Assembly (NCBI GenBank): GCA_002840565.1
Contig: PHBK01000012.1
Coordinates: 124,001-188,000 of the forward strand
Reading direction: 5' to 3'
Origin: Deltaproteobacteria bacterium HGW-Deltaproteobacteria-12
GTDB lineage: Bacteria; Desulfobacterota; Syntrophia; Syntrophales; Smithellaceae
DNA: 64,000 nt
A program made the translations under genes and the position numbers. This document shows, piece after piece, positions 29,146 through 38,781 of this stretch. The first letter of the stretch is position 1. The number at the start of each line of letters is the position of its first letter. The notes under the pieces were generated by a model. It saw nothing but the letters and a program-made list of their open reading frames with translations. It was not told where the DNA came from and made no database searches.

Positions 29146-29913
29146 ATGAAAGTATTAGCAATCAATTCCAGTTCCAGGGGAAAAGACGGGTATACGTCTT
29201 TTCTGCTCAATAAAATTGCCACCGGAGCCATCACTGCCGGAGCAGAGTTCGAAACCATTGAGTTATCGAAGCTGAAAATAAATCGTTGTATAGCCTGCTC
29301 GAAATGCCAAACAGCCGAACATTACAAACAGTGTATTTTTGACGGCAAGGATGATGCTCTTGAAGTCATAAACAAAATTGAAGAGGCCGATGTGCTCATT
29401 CTGGCATCGCCTATCTATGTGTTTAATGTATCGGCTTTGCTCAAAATCATTCTGGAACGTTATTACTCCAAAGGCGCCAGCGACAAATTAGAAGTTACCC
29501 GCAGTGGCCTCATGTTTCACGATGTCAGCGAAAAGCTCAAAGGAAAGAAATTCCTGGGCTTGCTGGTAAGCAATAATATGGAACATGCTACAACTGAGGC
29601 AGCGGAAATATTCTTTCGAAATTTTGCCCTATTTATGGACCTGGACCATTTGGGTACAATCAAGCGCTCCAGTGGTAAACTGATTGGATACGGAAAAGAG
29701 CCGGAAAAAGAAGCTCTATATCCACTTATCAAAGATGTGTACAAAGAACTTGAATCCATAGGACGTCAAATTGTTACAGGAAAGGTTCGCAAAAGTTCTA
29801 TTCGGAAAGCCAGTCGTTTGATTATACCGGTGCCTTTTCTTCGTCAACTCATGAAATTCTCTTTCTTCAAAAGAAAAATGGTGAAAGTAGCGGCTAAACG
29901 ATATATTGATTAG
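29146..29913 (+). CDS. NAD(P)H-dependent FMN reductase / iron-sulfur flavoprotein family
   Basis: INSSSRGKDGYTSFLL; INRCIACSKCQTAEHYKQC; ADVLILASPIYVFNVSALLK. Confidence 0.88.
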   Translation: MKVLAINSSSRGKDGYTSFLLNKIATGAITAGAEFETIELSKLKINRCIACSKCQTAEHYKQCIFDGKDDALEVINKIEEADVLILASPIYVFNVSALLKIILERYYSKGASDKLEVTRSGLMFHDVSEKLKGKKFLGLLVSNNMEHATTEAAEIFFRNFALFMDLDHLGTIKRSSGKLIGYGKEPEKEALYPLIKDVYKELESIGRQIVTGKVRKSSIRKASRLIIPVPFLRQLMKFSFFKRKMVKVAAKRYID

Positions 29914-30117
29914 TAATAAAAACGCGGACGGTGCACTATCTCCTTTTGTTCAGCGATTTGATAGAAAACAGTGATAGATTATTTTTCGTTAGTGCTTCCT
30001 ATACGTCCTTAACCTGCCGGTAATAAAATCCAAGACTACGATTGGTAATGCTTACCTCACGCATTCTATTCCAAACAGAATCGCTAGGTACTTGAATGCA
30101 TGTCGAAAAGAGGCAAG

Positions 30118-30134
30118 TGTCGGATATCCTTACA
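30118..30134 (+). promoter_or_regulatory. Putative enhancer-type site, copy 1 (TGTCGGATATCCTTACA)
   Basis: Same 17-mer pattern recurs at 30217, 33136, 44351(-), 44601(-), all upstream of PEP-CTERM genes. Confidence 0.65.
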
Positions 30135-30216
30135 AATCAAAAAAATGTATAATACGATTAATTACAAGGGGTTAAATTAATTAGTTGACCATGCACCATT
30201 TTGTAACATCATTTAG

Positions 30217-30233
30217 TGTCGGATATTTTTACA
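30217..30233 (+). promoter_or_regulatory. Putative enhancer-type site, copy 2 (TGTCGGATATTTTTACA)
   Basis: 99 bp after copy 1; same pattern. Confidence 0.65.
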
Positions 30234-30363
30234 ATTATGGATTTTATCTCAGGCAGCAGAGACTTCATTAAATAAGGAAGATAATATTATTCATACTTGC
30301 AAATCCTTTTCTATCAAGAGATGGCGAAGAACGGACAAGAGTATCAGATAGATAGAAAATATT

Positions 30364-30381
30364 AAGGAATGATTTTTGCAT
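30364..30381 (+). promoter_or_regulatory. Sigma-54-type -24/-12 promoter candidate (aaGGaatgatttttGCat)
   Basis: GG-N10-GC with TTGC at -12; conserved in the duplicated region at 33384. Confidence 0.6.
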
Positions 30382-30430
30382 ATGTAATATACTATTCCTA
30401 ACTATTTTTCGCACGAAAAAGGAGGTTGAA

Positions 30431-31234
30431 ATGAAATCCCGCTATTTAATTATTTTGTCGCTGGCTTTATTGGCTCTAATAACGACGCACCCTGCTAATG
30501 CTCTCCAATCGGCAGCTTCGATCAACTTGAATGCTCCAACGATCACTCTCACTGATTTGAATTCCGCAGACGGGATTACGCCTCAGATTATCTGGTCTAA
30601 CTGGAAGTCTCAAGTGGGATGGACGTTGACAAAGCAACCAGCTGTCGGTCAATACTTCACTCAAATGGTGGATAATCGTCAAACAGTATTGACGGGTTGG
30701 GGTATCGCTGGGAGCGAAACATATACGATTCCCGGGGCGGCAACCAGCACTGCTACTTTAACAACGGGCAGCTTGGGAACAACCAATGTAACTGGTTATG
30801 ACGATGGATATGCCCTGTGGGCAAATTCCAGTTTTAGCGCCGACTTTCTCCTAACCGACAATACCCAGTTGGATATCTGGATACCTACATCTTTAACGGT
30901 TGATCCTACAGGCTCCTCTCCGGGCCCCAGTGGGTCTGGTCGAGAGGCTTACGCACGTACCAGTTTACGGCTTTCCTCGTTAACTTATGAAGTTTTGGCT
31001 CTCGATGAAACGTTTTGGCGTGATCACTGGACATCGGGAAGCCTTAGCGGCAACCTTCATGTGATCTTCAAAAACGAGACTGGTTCGGACTACAGTGGTT
31101 ACATGGATGTTGGTGCGGGAAGCGTGAATATGTCCTACGGATCCTCGGCGTCCATTCCCGAACCCGCCACCATGCTGCTGCTTGGACTTGGCCTGATGGG
31201 ATTGGCAGGAATGAAGAGAAAGTATAAAAAGTAA
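30431..31234 (+). CDS. PEP-CTERM sorting domain protein
   Basis: Signal peptide; C-terminus SIPEPATMLLLGLGLMGLAGMKRKYKK. Confidence 0.93.
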   Translation: MKSRYLIILSLALLALITTHPANALQSAASINLNAPTITLTDLNSADGITPQIIWSNWKSQVGWTLTKQPAVGQYFTQMVDNRQTVLTGWGIAGSETYTIPGAATSTATLTTGSLGTTNVTGYDDGYALWANSSFSADFLLTDNTQLDIWIPTSLTVDPTGSSPGPSGSGREAYARTSLRLSSLTYEVLALDETFWRDHWTSGSLSGNLHVIFKNETGSDYSGYMDVGAGSVNMSYGSSASIPEPATMLLLGLGLMGLAGMKRKYKK

Positions 31235-31310
31235 CGAAGCACATATAATACAAAATCGCATGGGCCGGATGATGGTTTATATTGGAATCAAATGAAAGGG
31301 TGGTGAAAAA

Positions 31311-31976
31311 ATGATAAAAAAGCTTCTGATTAGCGGTTATATCTTGGCTATGGTGCTACTGATGAACGGAGTGGTGAATGCAACTACCTACACAGATAAC
31401 TTCGATTCCGGTACGCAACTTACTTGGGAGAATCAGCGGGGCAATTGGGGTGCTAGCGGAGGGGTATACTATGCCGGTTCGCCAGGGAACGTGCCCGTGA
31501 CAGCCTCACTACTGCCATACAACCTTACCAACTTCAGTGCCGAGGTAGACATCTCTGGGTTGGGTGACGGAGGCCTATGGGCCCGTGCCAATTCAACAGC
31601 CACTGCCGGCGTTATGCTGATTCTGCATTCTTACGACATATATTGGCACGTGATCACAGATCCATCTAACGGTCCCTGGGCGTCATATGGCTCGCAGGCT
31701 TGGTCAGGAACGAACGTGCACGTCAGATTGACCGGAATTGGAAACATCCTGAGCGCTTACCTCAATGGTGCTACCACCCCGATAACGACTCTGGACCTAT
31801 CCACTTTTTCAGGCTATTCGATTGGACGCTTTGGGTTGTACTCTAACTCTGGCATGACTTTTGATAACGTGTCCTTGACCGACTTTGCCTCTCCAGTTCC
31901 CGAACCCGCCACCATGTTGCTCCTTGGTCTTGGCTTGGTCGGTTTAGCAGGGGTGAGGAGAAAGTTTAAGAAATAA
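31311..31976 (+). CDS. PEP-CTERM sorting domain protein (jelly-roll/LamG-like body)
   Basis: Signal peptide; body with YTDNFDSGTQLTWENQRGNWGASGG; C-terminus VPEPATMLLLGLGLVGLAGVRRKFKK. Confidence 0.93.
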   Translation: MIKKLLISGYILAMVLLMNGVVNATTYTDNFDSGTQLTWENQRGNWGASGGVYYAGSPGNVPVTASLLPYNLTNFSAEVDISGLGDGGLWARANSTATAGVMLILHSYDIYWHVITDPSNGPWASYGSQAWSGTNVHVRLTGIGNILSAYLNGATTPITTLDLSTFSGYSIGRFGLYSNSGMTFDNVSLTDFASPVPEPATMLLLGLGLVGLAGVRRKFKK

Positions 31977-32003
31977 CAAAACTCTTTTAGGTTTGTTTGT
32001 AGA

Positions 32004-32035
32004 AATGCAGGGTCAGAAATGGTCCTGCATTTTTT
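32004..32035 (+). terminator. Rho-independent terminator
   Basis: AATGCAGG...CCTGCATT followed by T-run. Confidence 0.8.
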
Positions 32036-32193
32036 GTGTCTTTCTTGCCTTAATTAGCAGACAGCAATGGTACCTCATCAAAACTTTCCATTTTGGGTCG
32101 TTGCTGAGACGCGCAAGTCTGGTTTTGTTTGATGCACAGGGTGATTTTTTTCTCCATGTGCAGCTTGATTAACAATTGTGCAATAGCTGCCCA

Positions 32194-33009
32194 TTAGAGG
32201 TTGGAGACTATGCCGCCGTCGACAGGAAGTACGATGCCGGTGATGTAAGCTCCCGCCCTTGATGCCAGGAAAATCGAGGCGCCGGCCATGTCCTCTGGTT
32301 TGCCGATACGATGGAGCGGAACAGTTGATTTAATCAAGTCGCCGAAGGCCTCAATTGTTGCGGCCATCATCTTGGATTCAAATGGGCCAGGTGCGATGGC
32401 GTTGACTGTTATGTGCTGCGGAGCAAGCTTGCGCGAAAGTACACGCGTGAGGTGGTGCACTGCCGCCTTTGATGCAGAATATGAGTATGTTTCGAGCTTC
32501 GGCACACACAGCCCATCCACAGAGCCGATGTTGATGACGCGGGACGGATCTTCAGGCGTTGCCGCCGCGGCTAAAGCCGGCGTGAGATAACGTGTTAAAT
32601 GAAAGACGCTCTTAACGTTGAGGTTGAGTACACGATCCCAGGCTTTATCGGGGAATTTTTCATAAGCCTCACCCCAGTTCGCACCGGAATTGTTAACGAG
32701 GATGTTCAGCTTACCTTCTGCTTTGGTCAATTCGGCGGCGACGCGCTCACATTCTTCAGCGAAAGAAAGATCTGCCTGGATAGGAATGCAGCCGGCGCTT
32801 TCAGGAAGGGCGGATAGTTCTTTGGCCACGGATGTGATAACATCGAGTTTGCGAGATGAAATATACACCTTGACCCCGGCCTCGATATAAGCGCGTGTAA
32901 TCATCAGGCCGATGCCTGATCCTCCGCCGGTGACGAGTGCTGTTTTTCCCTTAATCGAAAACAAATTAGTAAGAATTTCATTTTTGATGGGGAAACCTAT
33001 ATAGAGCAA
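32194..33009 (-). CDS. SDR family oxidoreductase
   Basis: ALVTGGGSGIGLMITRAYIEAG; NNSG; YSASKAAVHHLTR. Confidence 0.93.
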   Translation of the reverse strand: MLYIGFPIKNEILTNLFSIKGKTALVTGGGSGIGLMITRAYIEAGVKVYISSRKLDVITSVAKELSALPESAGCIPIQADLSFAEECERVAAELTKAEGKLNILVNNSGANWGEAYEKFPDKAWDRVLNLNVKSVFHLTRYLTPALAAAATPEDPSRVINIGSVDGLCVPKLETYSYSASKAAVHHLTRVLSRKLAPQHITVNAIAPGPFESKMMAATIEAFGDLIKSTVPLHRIGKPEDMAGASIFLASRAGAYITGIVLPVDGGIVSNL

Positions 33010-33135
33010 GTATGTTATGTGTCAAGAAAATATTTATACACGCCCTGAAAGCGCCAATTTTTTGCCTCCAGTTAGGTCAACGCTATTTATTCAAAATAGC
33101 TAAGCATCTGAAGACATGACGGAAAAAAAGGCGAG

Positions 33136-33152
33136 TGTCGGATATTCTTACA
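33136..33152 (+). promoter_or_regulatory. Putative enhancer-type site (TGTCGGATATTCTTACA)
   Basis: Matches 30118 copy; degenerate partner TGTAAAATTTCTTTACA at 33237-33253. Confidence 0.65.
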
Positions 33153-33383
33153 AAAAACAAAAAATGTATAATACAATTAATTACAGGGGTTTAAGTTAAT
33201 TAAGTTGACCAGACACCATTTTGCACCATCATTTACTGTAAAATTTCTTTACAATTCAAGATTATATCTCAAGAAGCAATAGATTCGGTTTATCAGGCAG
33301 AAAAAATATTTAGTAAGTGCAAATGCTTATCAATCAAGTAGTTGTAAAGAATGTATAAGAGTTACAATCTGATCGATGGGTTT

Positions 33384-33401
33384 AAGGAATGATTTATGCA
33401 T
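33384..33401 (+). promoter_or_regulatory. Sigma-54-type -24/-12 promoter candidate (aaGGaatgatttatGCat)
   Basis: GG-N10-GC, near-identical to 30364-30381. Confidence 0.6.
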
Positions 33402-33579
33402 ATAATATCAACTACATAGGCCATAAAAGATTTGCTCCTCATATTCCTGAACTAGATTCGATATTACGATTTCATTTCTGTCACTCAGTTCTCGCAAGCC
33501 GCTGAATTTTTCCTCGTTCGATCTTGACGCTCTTCTTCCAGATAACACGGATACTGTAAGAGCAATTAGGAGGTGACGT

Positions 33580-34574
33580 ATGAAAGGGAAAAAGATATCA
33601 GGAAAGTTTGGTGGAATTATTGTGGGACAGCATCTTCTGATTCTATGCTTGGTTGTTTCCATCTTTCTTTTTGCAATAAATCCAGAAAGTACCTTTGCTC
33701 AACGCAAGAACAAGATGCCCGATATTTCACAGAAATCGAGGCCTGAGTGGGGTAATAATTGGTGCGCTCCTACTGCGGTAGGGAATTCTTTTCTTTGGCT
33801 GGCAAAGGAATACCCTTGGCTGGACCCCTTGGTTAAGGTGAACGGTACGGGTCCAAAAATGTCCGGGGAAACTCTTATTGATGTGCTGGGTTCAGTCGAT
33901 ATGCATACCGACCCTAATCGAGGGACAATAGATGCAAACACCAAGGCTGGCAAAGAGAGCTACATTGAAAGACATGGTTTGAAAAATAAAATCAGCGTTG
34001 AAGAGATGGAGTGGCCCACACGGCAGTGGTTGAAAGAACAATATGATAAGGGACAGGATATTGAATTAGGCATTGGATACTACCTGTGGAACGCTGCAAC
34101 AAACAAGTGGGAACGCAAAAATGGTGGCCATGTTCAGACTTACGGGGAATATATAATCCCGGGTAAGAGGCAGGGGGGCATGCTATATCACTGGCTGATA
34201 TCCTATTGATGGATACCACTCTGGACTTCACGCTCACTTTCACAGATCCAGGCAGGGATGATCTGACCGGACATTACGGCGCAATAGCCTCCGAAACCTA
34301 TTGGTGGACAGATCCTCTCGATACAGCTATTTGGAGCACAGCATCGACCTATAATGCATACTATAATCCCGATATAGTCGGTTTGGGTTTTGGAGGATAT
34401 ATGCTGGATGGATACCAGGGTGCGGGTGATTTTCGTGGGGCGGCACCACGAACAAAAATGAGCGTCATAGTGATCGCTTGGGCGGAATCACCAATCCCCG
34501 AACCAGCAACGGCGCTGCTTCTCGGTCTTGGTCTGCTGGGCATTGCAGGGCTTAGGAGAAATTTAAAGAAATAG
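33580..34574 (+). pseudogene. PEP-CTERM protein with cysteine-peptidase-like N-terminal part, split by a frameshift at a G6 tract
   Basis: ORF 33580-34209 (signal peptide, NNWCAPTAVGNSFLWLA) and ORF 34206-34574 (ending IPEPATALLLGLGLLGIAGLRRNLKK) join as ...GKRQGGHAISLADILLMDTTLDFTLTF if one G is added at 34173-34178. Confidence 0.75.
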
Positions 34575-34660
34575 CGAAACGATAGTGTGCATTCGATCCG
34601 TTATACCGAACCAAAGTGAGGCCGCAGCCATGAAAGAGATCTTCTTATTACCCATCTTTA

Positions 34661-34695
34661 GCTCCCGACAGGGCCATATATGTTTTGTCGGGAGC
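34661..34695. terminator. Hairpin gctcccgaca...tgtcgggagc
   Basis: 10-bp perfect inverted repeat with ~15-nt loop, no T-tract. Confidence 0.4.
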
Positions 34696-34825
34696 ATCTA
34701 GGCGCCGGGCATAGTGAATTTCCCTGGCTAATACTCGAGTAATAAGCAGCCGACAATAATTAGTGAAATAAAATTACAAAGTGCATGTGTATTTTTACGA
34801 TGATCAGTCGTAAAGGAGGCTTATC

Positions 34826-35533
34826 ATGGATAGTAGACTCTTAAAACTCTACCTTGCTACTTTGATTACGGTAATATTTTTCACCTTTAGTGCGGGGCTG
34901 TCGTTAGCCAACGAGCTGCGAGAAGGGAGGTTTCAGGTTCAAGTCGAGAGTTTTTTTGACGTATTATTCGTCATCGAAGATAATGATGGTTACGAAAGTA
35001 CTTGGTACCAGTATACTGCTCCCTTTAATGGCTATTTGCCTAATCCAACCCTGACAGGTACTCAACCAATACAAGATCCCGCCGCACCATGGTGGAATGA
35101 GTGGTGGTACAATGATCCTGTTGTCCCTGGAAAGAAATGGGTCAATCTGCAATTTGACTGGGCACCGATTAATGCGGATATTCCAGTCGACTTCTTTGTC
35201 ACAATAAACTGGTCAACGAGAAACTGGCAGACGGGTCCAGGAGGCGCACCTCCATTACCGCAGGATGGTATTTATATTGATCGTATCTATCCATGGGTAT
35301 TTCACTCTGGCCCAGATTCACTCGGCGGCACTTTTAGTACCCCCGGAGGCTTTTACCTGCCAATCGATTACAATCCTGAATGGGTTTCAGTTGATGTGCA
35401 AGGAATGAACGTTCTGATAAGTGATGGTTCCATCCAGCACCAGTGCATTCCCACTCCGGAGCCAACCACCATGCTGCTGCTTGGCCTTGGTCTGCTGGGC
35501 ATTGCAGGGCTTAGGAGAAATTTAAAGAAATAA
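34826..35533 (+). CDS. PEP-CTERM sorting domain protein
   Basis: Signal peptide; C-terminus TPEPTTMLLLGLGLLGIAGLRRNLKK. Confidence 0.92.
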   Translation: MDSRLLKLYLATLITVIFFTFSAGLSLANELREGRFQVQVESFFDVLFVIEDNDGYESTWYQYTAPFNGYLPNPTLTGTQPIQDPAAPWWNEWWYNDPVVPGKKWVNLQFDWAPINADIPVDFFVTINWSTRNWQTGPGGAPPLPQDGIYIDRIYPWVFHSGPDSLGGTFSTPGGFYLPIDYNPEWVSVDVQGMNVLISDGSIQHQCIPTPEPTTMLLLGLGLLGIAGLRRNLKK

Positions 35534-35558
35534 GGCAACGCATAAGCAGCTTAGTTGC

Positions 35559-35594
35559 AGAAAGGCAGGGTCAGTTGGACCTGCCTTTCTTTCA
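35559..35594 (+). terminator. Rho-independent terminator
   Basis: AGAAAGGCAGG...CCTGCCTTTCT 11-bp stem, T-rich tail. Confidence 0.75.
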
Positions 35595-35656
35595 TTCCCA
35601 TTCCAACCGGTGATGTTTGTTGCATCAATATTTCCGCAGTAACAAAAAGTTTTACC

Positions 35657-36616
35657 CTATTGAAATATCTCAATTACCACCGAAATATTTGCGGCTGCAT
35701 TATCGGCCGGCGGGAATCTTTCTTCGAGCTGACCGATTGATTTTAATTGCACAGTAAGATCATTTATTTGCTGTTTATTCAGTTCAGCGGTGAGAATGAT
35801 TTTATCCGGTTTCCTTATTCTCGTGACAATTTTTGCTTCATATTTTATCAGCAGTTTTTCCACCTCTGCGGCAGCGCTGACCGCATCTGCGACTTTTAAA
35901 AGAACATTCGGGCTGACGGTTACACTTTGCTCCTTCAGAGCCCTGCCAGCCTTCATTGCTGCGCCCAGAACGGGGGCGTCTTTTTTCTTTTCCATTTCGG
36001 CTGCCGGGATTTCAGCAGATTTTACCGCCGGAGGTGGGGGAGTTGCGGATTTGTCGGCTTTCATATCTGCGGCAAATTGCTCCTTGGCGTCCCTGACCGG
36101 AGCAGCCTCTTTCGTCCGGGCTTGTTCCCCGGGTGCTTCTTTTTTCTGGATGAACTGCTCCTTTGGTTGGAGGGATTCATTGGCGGCTGTTTTCGTTTTT
36201 TGTTCCGGCAATTGCTTTTCCTGGACTTCGGCAACAGGTGCCGGCGTTGATAAAGGCACGACTTCTTTCATCTGATCCCCGGACCTGTATATATAAACAG
36301 CCAGCACAGCGATGAATACCGTGGCAAAGATCTGCACGGGTATTTTTATCCGCAACGGGTAAAACCATTTGCGGGCAAAGCTTTTCTTTTCAGCTTCCGC
36401 GCGAACTCCGGTCATAATTTTTTGCTTAAACCAGGCCGGCGGTTCAACTTCGGCAAGATTTTGCACAAGCTTTTCTGTTTTCTGCAGTTGAGAAAGTGCT
36501 TTTGCGCATTGCGGACATGACTTTATGTGTTCCTCAACGAATTGCCTATCGCTGTCGGAAAGCAAATCATCCGGATACAGCGGCAGGTATTTTTCCAGGT
36601 CTTTGCAATTTTTCAT
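35657..36616 (-). CDS. Zinc-finger anti-sigma factor-like membrane protein
   Basis: N-terminal FVEEHIKSCPQCAKAL (HxxxCxxC); one TM; overlaps the ECF sigma gene by 4 bp. Confidence 0.85.
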   Translation of the reverse strand: MKNCKDLEKYLPLYPDDLLSDSDRQFVEEHIKSCPQCAKALSQLQKTEKLVQNLAEVEPPAWFKQKIMTGVRAEAEKKSFARKWFYPLRIKIPVQIFATVFIAVLAVYIYRSGDQMKEVVPLSTPAPVAEVQEKQLPEQKTKTAANESLQPKEQFIQKKEAPGEQARTKEAAPVRDAKEQFAADMKADKSATPPPPAVKSAEIPAAEMEKKKDAPVLGAAMKAGRALKEQSVTVSPNVLLKVADAVSAAAEVEKLLIKYEAKIVTRIRKPDKIILTAELNKQQINDLTVQLKSIGQLEERFPPADNAAANISVVIEIFQ

Positions 36617-37242
36617 AAATCACCAATGAATTTAGTCAGGCAATCTTTCAGAGCGCTGCGGGCGCGGGAAAGGCGCGATTTAACCGTCCCGTCCGGTATT
36701 TGCAGAATATCGCGGATCTCTTCATAAGTTAAGCCCTGTATGTCCCGCAAAATCACAACTTCTTTGTATTCCTCTTCGAGGGAAGTTATACATTGCTGCA
36801 CCCGGGTATCCCTCTCGCGCTTTTCCATCTCCAGGCCGGGATTGACATCGTTTGCCGACAATTGATTCCATATCTCTGCTGCTTTTGCTTCTCCGGCATC
36901 ATCAAGAGAGAGGTTTTTATGTCTGGTTGTGCCGCGCAGCTGCTTCAGGCGATTTTTGCAATGATTGACGACGATTCGATACAGCCACGTGGAATATTTC
37001 GCTTCCGCCTGAAATTTCTTAATCGATTTATACGCCGCTAGAAAAGACTCCTGTGTAGCATCGCAGGCTTCATCGTAATCGTCCAGCATGCGGAAAGCAA
37101 TATTGAGCATTCTCTTTTGATGCCTCTCCACCAGAACTCCAAAAGCTTCGGCATCGCCCTTTTGACAAAGGATTACGTATTGCAGGTCTTCATCCTCAAC
37201 GATCACTCTTTGCCTGTCTGTTATATTAGACACCCACAGCAA
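36613..37242 (-). CDS. RNA polymerase ECF sigma factor (SigE/RpoE-like)
   Basis: DEACDATQESFLAAYKSIKKFQ; GLTYEEIRDILQIPDGTVKSRLSRARSALK. Confidence 0.93.
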   Translation of the reverse strand: MLWVSNITDRQRVIVEDEDLQYVILCQKGDAEAFGVLVERHQKRMLNIAFRMLDDYDEACDATQESFLAAYKSIKKFQAEAKYSTWLYRIVVNHCKNRLKQLRGTTRHKNLSLDDAGEAKAAEIWNQLSANDVNPGLEMEKRERDTRVQQCITSLEEEYKEVVILRDIQGLTYEEIRDILQIPDGTVKSRLSRARSALKDCLTKFIGDL

Positions 37243-37295
37243 CGATTTTGTTCCCCCTGAATATTGACCAGTTTAAGTAAAAAGTACCAAAAACC

Positions 37296-37381
37296 GTCAT
37301 TGCGAGCCAAGCGAAGCAATCCTTTTCTTTTTCGCATATTAAATACTGAGATTGCTTCGTCACTTCATTCCTCGCAATGAC
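37296..37381. repeat. REP/MITE-like repeat, family A, copy 2
   Basis: TCATTGCGAGccaagcGAAGCAATC...GATTGCTTCgtcacttcattcCTCGCAATGA. Confidence 0.75.
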
Positions 37382-37549
37382 AAACAATGCAGCTTTTTAC
37401 GAGTCTTCAGTTATTAGCTAACGTAAACCTGAATTTATCACAGTATGTCGTCATCTTCATAATAAAAAAATCAGGGAACTTTTTCACGATTGCTTTTGTC
37501 TAATCTGTAAAAGGCCGCACAAAGCCGAAAAAAATCAAAGGAGGAAGAT

Positions 37550-38344
37550 ATGAAAACACTTTTATCTGTCTGCGTTATTTTATTGATGTGGGTGAGCAGC
37601 GCCATGGCGGCTGCTATCGGCGATGCCGTGGAGGTCAGGATTATTACCGACAACGGGCGCGCTCTGCAGTTTTATCCGGCGAAAATACGCCACGATCTCA
37701 AGAAAGTGTATGCTGAAGCCGGTAAGGGCGACTATTACCGGATCATCGTCCGTAACAAACTGAATCGCCGGGTTGGAGTTGTTGTTGCAGTTGACGGCAG
37801 GAACATCATCTCCGGTCAGAAATCGTGGCTGAAGAATACGGAAAGAATGTATATTATTGAGGCCAACTCCACCAATGAATATTCGGGCTGGCGGACCGGG
37901 CAGGATAAAATTAACCGCTTCTATTTTACCGATGTTCCCGATTCCTATGCCGCCGCTTTTGGCGACGAATCCGCCATGGGAGTAATTGCCGTCGCGGCAT
38001 ACCCGGAAATTTCCCGCTACATACCGCCCAAAGACTGTTCCCGGTTCAGTTTGGAGAAGAAGAAGGAAGATCAATCCAGGGAAAGGGCGTCATCTCCCTC
38101 TGTCGCGGGCAAAGCCCAGGCCTTGGAAAGCGCCGGCACCGGCTATGGCCGGGAAGAATATTCTCCTTCCTACCAAGTCCAATTCGATCCGGAAAGCAGG
38201 GCAGTGGAATCTATCCTGATCAAATATGAATGGCGCAAAACTCTCTGCAAAATGAACATCATCAACTGCGGCCGGACTTATGAGCAATCGGACAACCGGA
38301 TTTGGGGAAGTGACGGTTACGCACCGCCGCCCTGGCGACGCTGA
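37550..38344 (+). CDS. Secreted protein of unknown function
   Basis: Signal peptide MKTLLSVCVILLMWVSSAMAA; RBS aaaggagg. Confidence 0.6.
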   Translation: MKTLLSVCVILLMWVSSAMAAAIGDAVEVRIITDNGRALQFYPAKIRHDLKKVYAEAGKGDYYRIIVRNKLNRRVGVVVAVDGRNIISGQKSWLKNTERMYIIEANSTNEYSGWRTGQDKINRFYFTDVPDSYAAAFGDESAMGVIAVAAYPEISRYIPPKDCSRFSLEKKKEDQSRERASSPSVAGKAQALESAGTGYGREEYSPSYQVQFDPESRAVESILIKYEWRKTLCKMNIINCGRTYEQSDNRIWGSDGYAPPPWRR

Positions 38345-38376
38345 GAAATTGATTCGGGCAGATACTGTGTAGCAAT

Positions 38377-38467
38377 TTCTTTGCGAGTGAATTTAATTAG
38401 CGAAGCAATCTCATAAATATTATAATATATTAAGATTGCCGCGCCCCCTATGGGGGCTCGCAATGAC
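38377..38467. repeat. REP/MITE-like repeat, family A, copy 3
   Basis: tttgcgagtgaatttaattagcgaagcaatctcat ... agattgccgcgccccctatgggggctcgcaatga. Confidence 0.7.
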
Positions 38468-38781
38468 GAAAAGGTGATTACGGCACAGCCTTGAATGTTA
38501 AAGGCAGGAGAATAGTTCTCCTGCCTGGCCCAATAAAACTTAAAAGATGTAATAATTGACTTTGTTGATGGCGGTGCTCATTTTCACACCGCGCAGATCC
38601 AGCAGATAGTTCTAGCTGTTGTTCAGCGAAGCGGACGTCATCAAAGTTTTTATCCAGTGCTGTTTCCATGCCTTTTAAAATAAATTACTAAATTGAAACA
38701 TTGTTCTCAAAGCCGGTCAGCGAATATTTAATTATAAAATGTTTCAATAAAAAGCCCGCAGCGGAGGCAATGGTAAGGGGC

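Noticed and set aside
37580-38074. Minus-strand 164-aa ORF opposite the secreted protein at 37550
   Set aside because: The plus-strand ORF has a signal peptide and RBS; the antisense ORF has neither.
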